From NCBI GenBank assembly GCA_937894935.1, contig CALAYC010000278.1, positions 1 to 16,102 of the forward strand: DNA of 16,102 nt, read 5' to 3'. The notes beneath the pieces were generated by a model. That model ran no database searches. It worked only from the letters and a program-made list of their open reading frames with translations, and was not told where the DNA came from. The stretch's first letter is position 1. Each line of letters begins with the position of its first letter. This DNA is from an uncultured Verrucomicrobiota bacterium (lineage in GTDB: Bacteria > Verrucomicrobiota > Verrucomicrobiia > Limisphaerales > JADLHS01). Below are positions 15,295 through 16,102 of this stretch, piece by piece. Both the position numbers and the translations under genes were made by a program.

Positions 15295-16102
15295 GTGAAA
15301 GTCTTCAGCGGAACCGCCAACGAACGCCTCGCGCACGCCATCTGCGATTACATCGGCATCAAACTTGGCAAATGCAGCGTCAAACCCTTCCCGGATGGTG
15401 AGACGTTTGTAAAAATCGAAGAAAATGTCCGCGGAGAGGACGTTTTCGTCGTGCAACCGACCTCACCACCCACGAATCACCATCTGATGGAGTTGTTCAT
15501 CATGATGGATGCGTTGCGCCGTTCCAGCGCGGCGCGCATTACGGCGGTGCTACCGTTTTACGGTTACGCCCGGCAGGATCGCAAAGATCAACCGCGCGTT
15601 CCCATTACCGCTAAACTCGTCGCCAACTTGCTCGTCGCCGCCGGAGCAAATCGCGTCCTGACCATGGATCTGCATGCGCAACAGATACAGGGGTTCTTCG
15701 ACATTCCGGTCGATCATCTCTACGCGGCGCCGGTGATTTACGATTATCTGCGCAAAAAGAAACTTAAAGACCTTGTGGTCGTGAGCCCTGACGTGGGTGG
15801 TTTGAAGATGGCCTACGCCTATTCGCAACATCTGGAATCCGAATTGGCCATCATCGCTAAACGCCGTAAAAGTGCCACGGAAGTCGAATCCGTCGCCGTC
15901 ATCGGCGAAGTTAAAGGAAAAAATGTGCTGCTGGTGGATGACTTGACCGAAACCGCCGGCACGCTGACCAAAGGCGCGGAACTGCTTAAAAAGAAAGGCG
16001 CCAAGAGTATTATTGCCTGCGTTTCGCACGCCATTTTAGGCCCGACGGGCGTCGAAAGATTGCGTAAATCGAGCATTGACGAGCTAATCACAACTGATAC
16101 AG
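15295..16102 (+). CDS. prs: ribose-phosphate pyrophosphokinase (PRPP synthase), 3' end cut off
   Basis: Cytosolic enzyme that transfers pyrophosphate from ATP to ribose-5-phosphate, giving PRPP for purine, pyrimidine, His, Trp and NAD synthesis. I read 269 codons from GTG 15295; the frame is open at the window end, and about 40-50 residues should be missing. Motifs: FSGTANERLA (4-13), PFPDGET (31-37), YGYARQDRKDQPRVPITAK (89-107, the flexible loop), TMDLHAQQIQGFF (123-135) with catalytic His127, VVSPDVGG (162-169), AKRR (188-191) with catalytic Lys189, and the PRPP-binding loop VDDLTETAGTL (214-224). The helix after VSPDVGG reads LKMAYAYS, where the E. coli enzyme has VVRARA. GTG is chosen because no other start lies between it and an in-frame stop shortly upstream. 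No Shine-Dalgarno is visible. Confidence 0.95.
   Translation, partial: MKVFSGTANERLAHAICDYIGIKLGKCSVKPFPDGETFVKIEENVRGEDVFVVQPTSPPTNHHLMELFIMMDALRRSSAARITAVLPFYGYARQDRKDQPRVPITAKLVANLLVAAGANRVLTMDLHAQQIQGFFDIPVDHLYAAPVIYDYLRKKKLKDLVVVSPDVGGLKMAYAYSQHLESELAIIAKRRKSATEVESVAVIGEVKGKNVLLVDDLTETAGTLTKGAELLKKKGAKSIIACVSHAILGPTGVERLRKSSIDELITTDT

Noticed and set aside
1..16102. CRISPR array, insertion sequence, prophage, toxin-antitoxin or defence island
   Set aside because: No regularly spaced repeats, transposase or integrase motifs, phage genes or paired small toxin/antitoxin frames are seen. All larger genes fit chromosomal families with uniform composition.

Overview
The window looks like ordinary chromosome from a free-living Gram-negative bacterium, most likely a member of the Verrucomicrobiota (Pedosphaera/Limisphaera-like). 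The pointers are a small secreted protein with a PEP-CTERM tail, an outer-membrane-type lipoprotein ApbE, a CobA-HemD fusion, a divergent membrane pyrophosphatase, an HTTM-like membrane protein, moderate-to-high GC, and an almost complete lack of Shine-Dalgarno sequences before the genes. The phylum is an inference. No rRNA or other taxonomic marker is present.

Layout: (1) 1-2362, minus strand: a membrane-bound proton pyrophosphatase whose C-terminal end lies outside the window. (2) 2473-5160, plus strand: a class V PLP enzyme, an uncharacterised 181-residue protein and an AEC-family permease; the last two overlap by ATGA. (3) 5191-6714, minus: a uroporphyrinogen-III methyltransferase/synthase fusion. 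(4) 6820-7679, minus: a Fluc/CrcB fluoride channel translationally coupled to a GAF-domain protein. (5) 7794-11313: a PEP-CTERM protein (minus), a polyprenyl-phosphate mannosyltransferase-like GT2 enzyme (plus) and an O-antigen ligase-like polymerase with a C-terminal TPR-like region (minus), which together suggest cell-surface glycan and protein export. (6) 11401-13643, plus: ApbE flavin transferase and MnmA tRNA thiolase. (7) 13765-15006, minus: an HTTM-like multi-pass protein. (8) 15295-16102, plus: ribose-phosphate pyrophosphokinase, cut by the window end, behind a structured leader.

Most genes are single transcription units or short operons in alternating directions. Pyrophosphatase and PRPP synthase are core metabolism; MnmA modifies tRNA; CobA-HemD feeds siroheme, cobalamin and heme. 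I see no CRISPR array, transposase, phage gene, toxin-antitoxin pair or defence island, and no clearly new multi-gene system.

The points most worth a second look are: the non-canonical pyrophosphatase; promoter-like boxes placed so close to three start codons that the mRNAs would be leaderless or nearly so; the small unknown protein coupled to a permease behind a PLP enzyme that lacks the desulfurase cysteine; the region before prs, with overlapping stems and a terminator-like hairpin; and a 72-base imperfect palindrome between mnmA and the HTTM gene.
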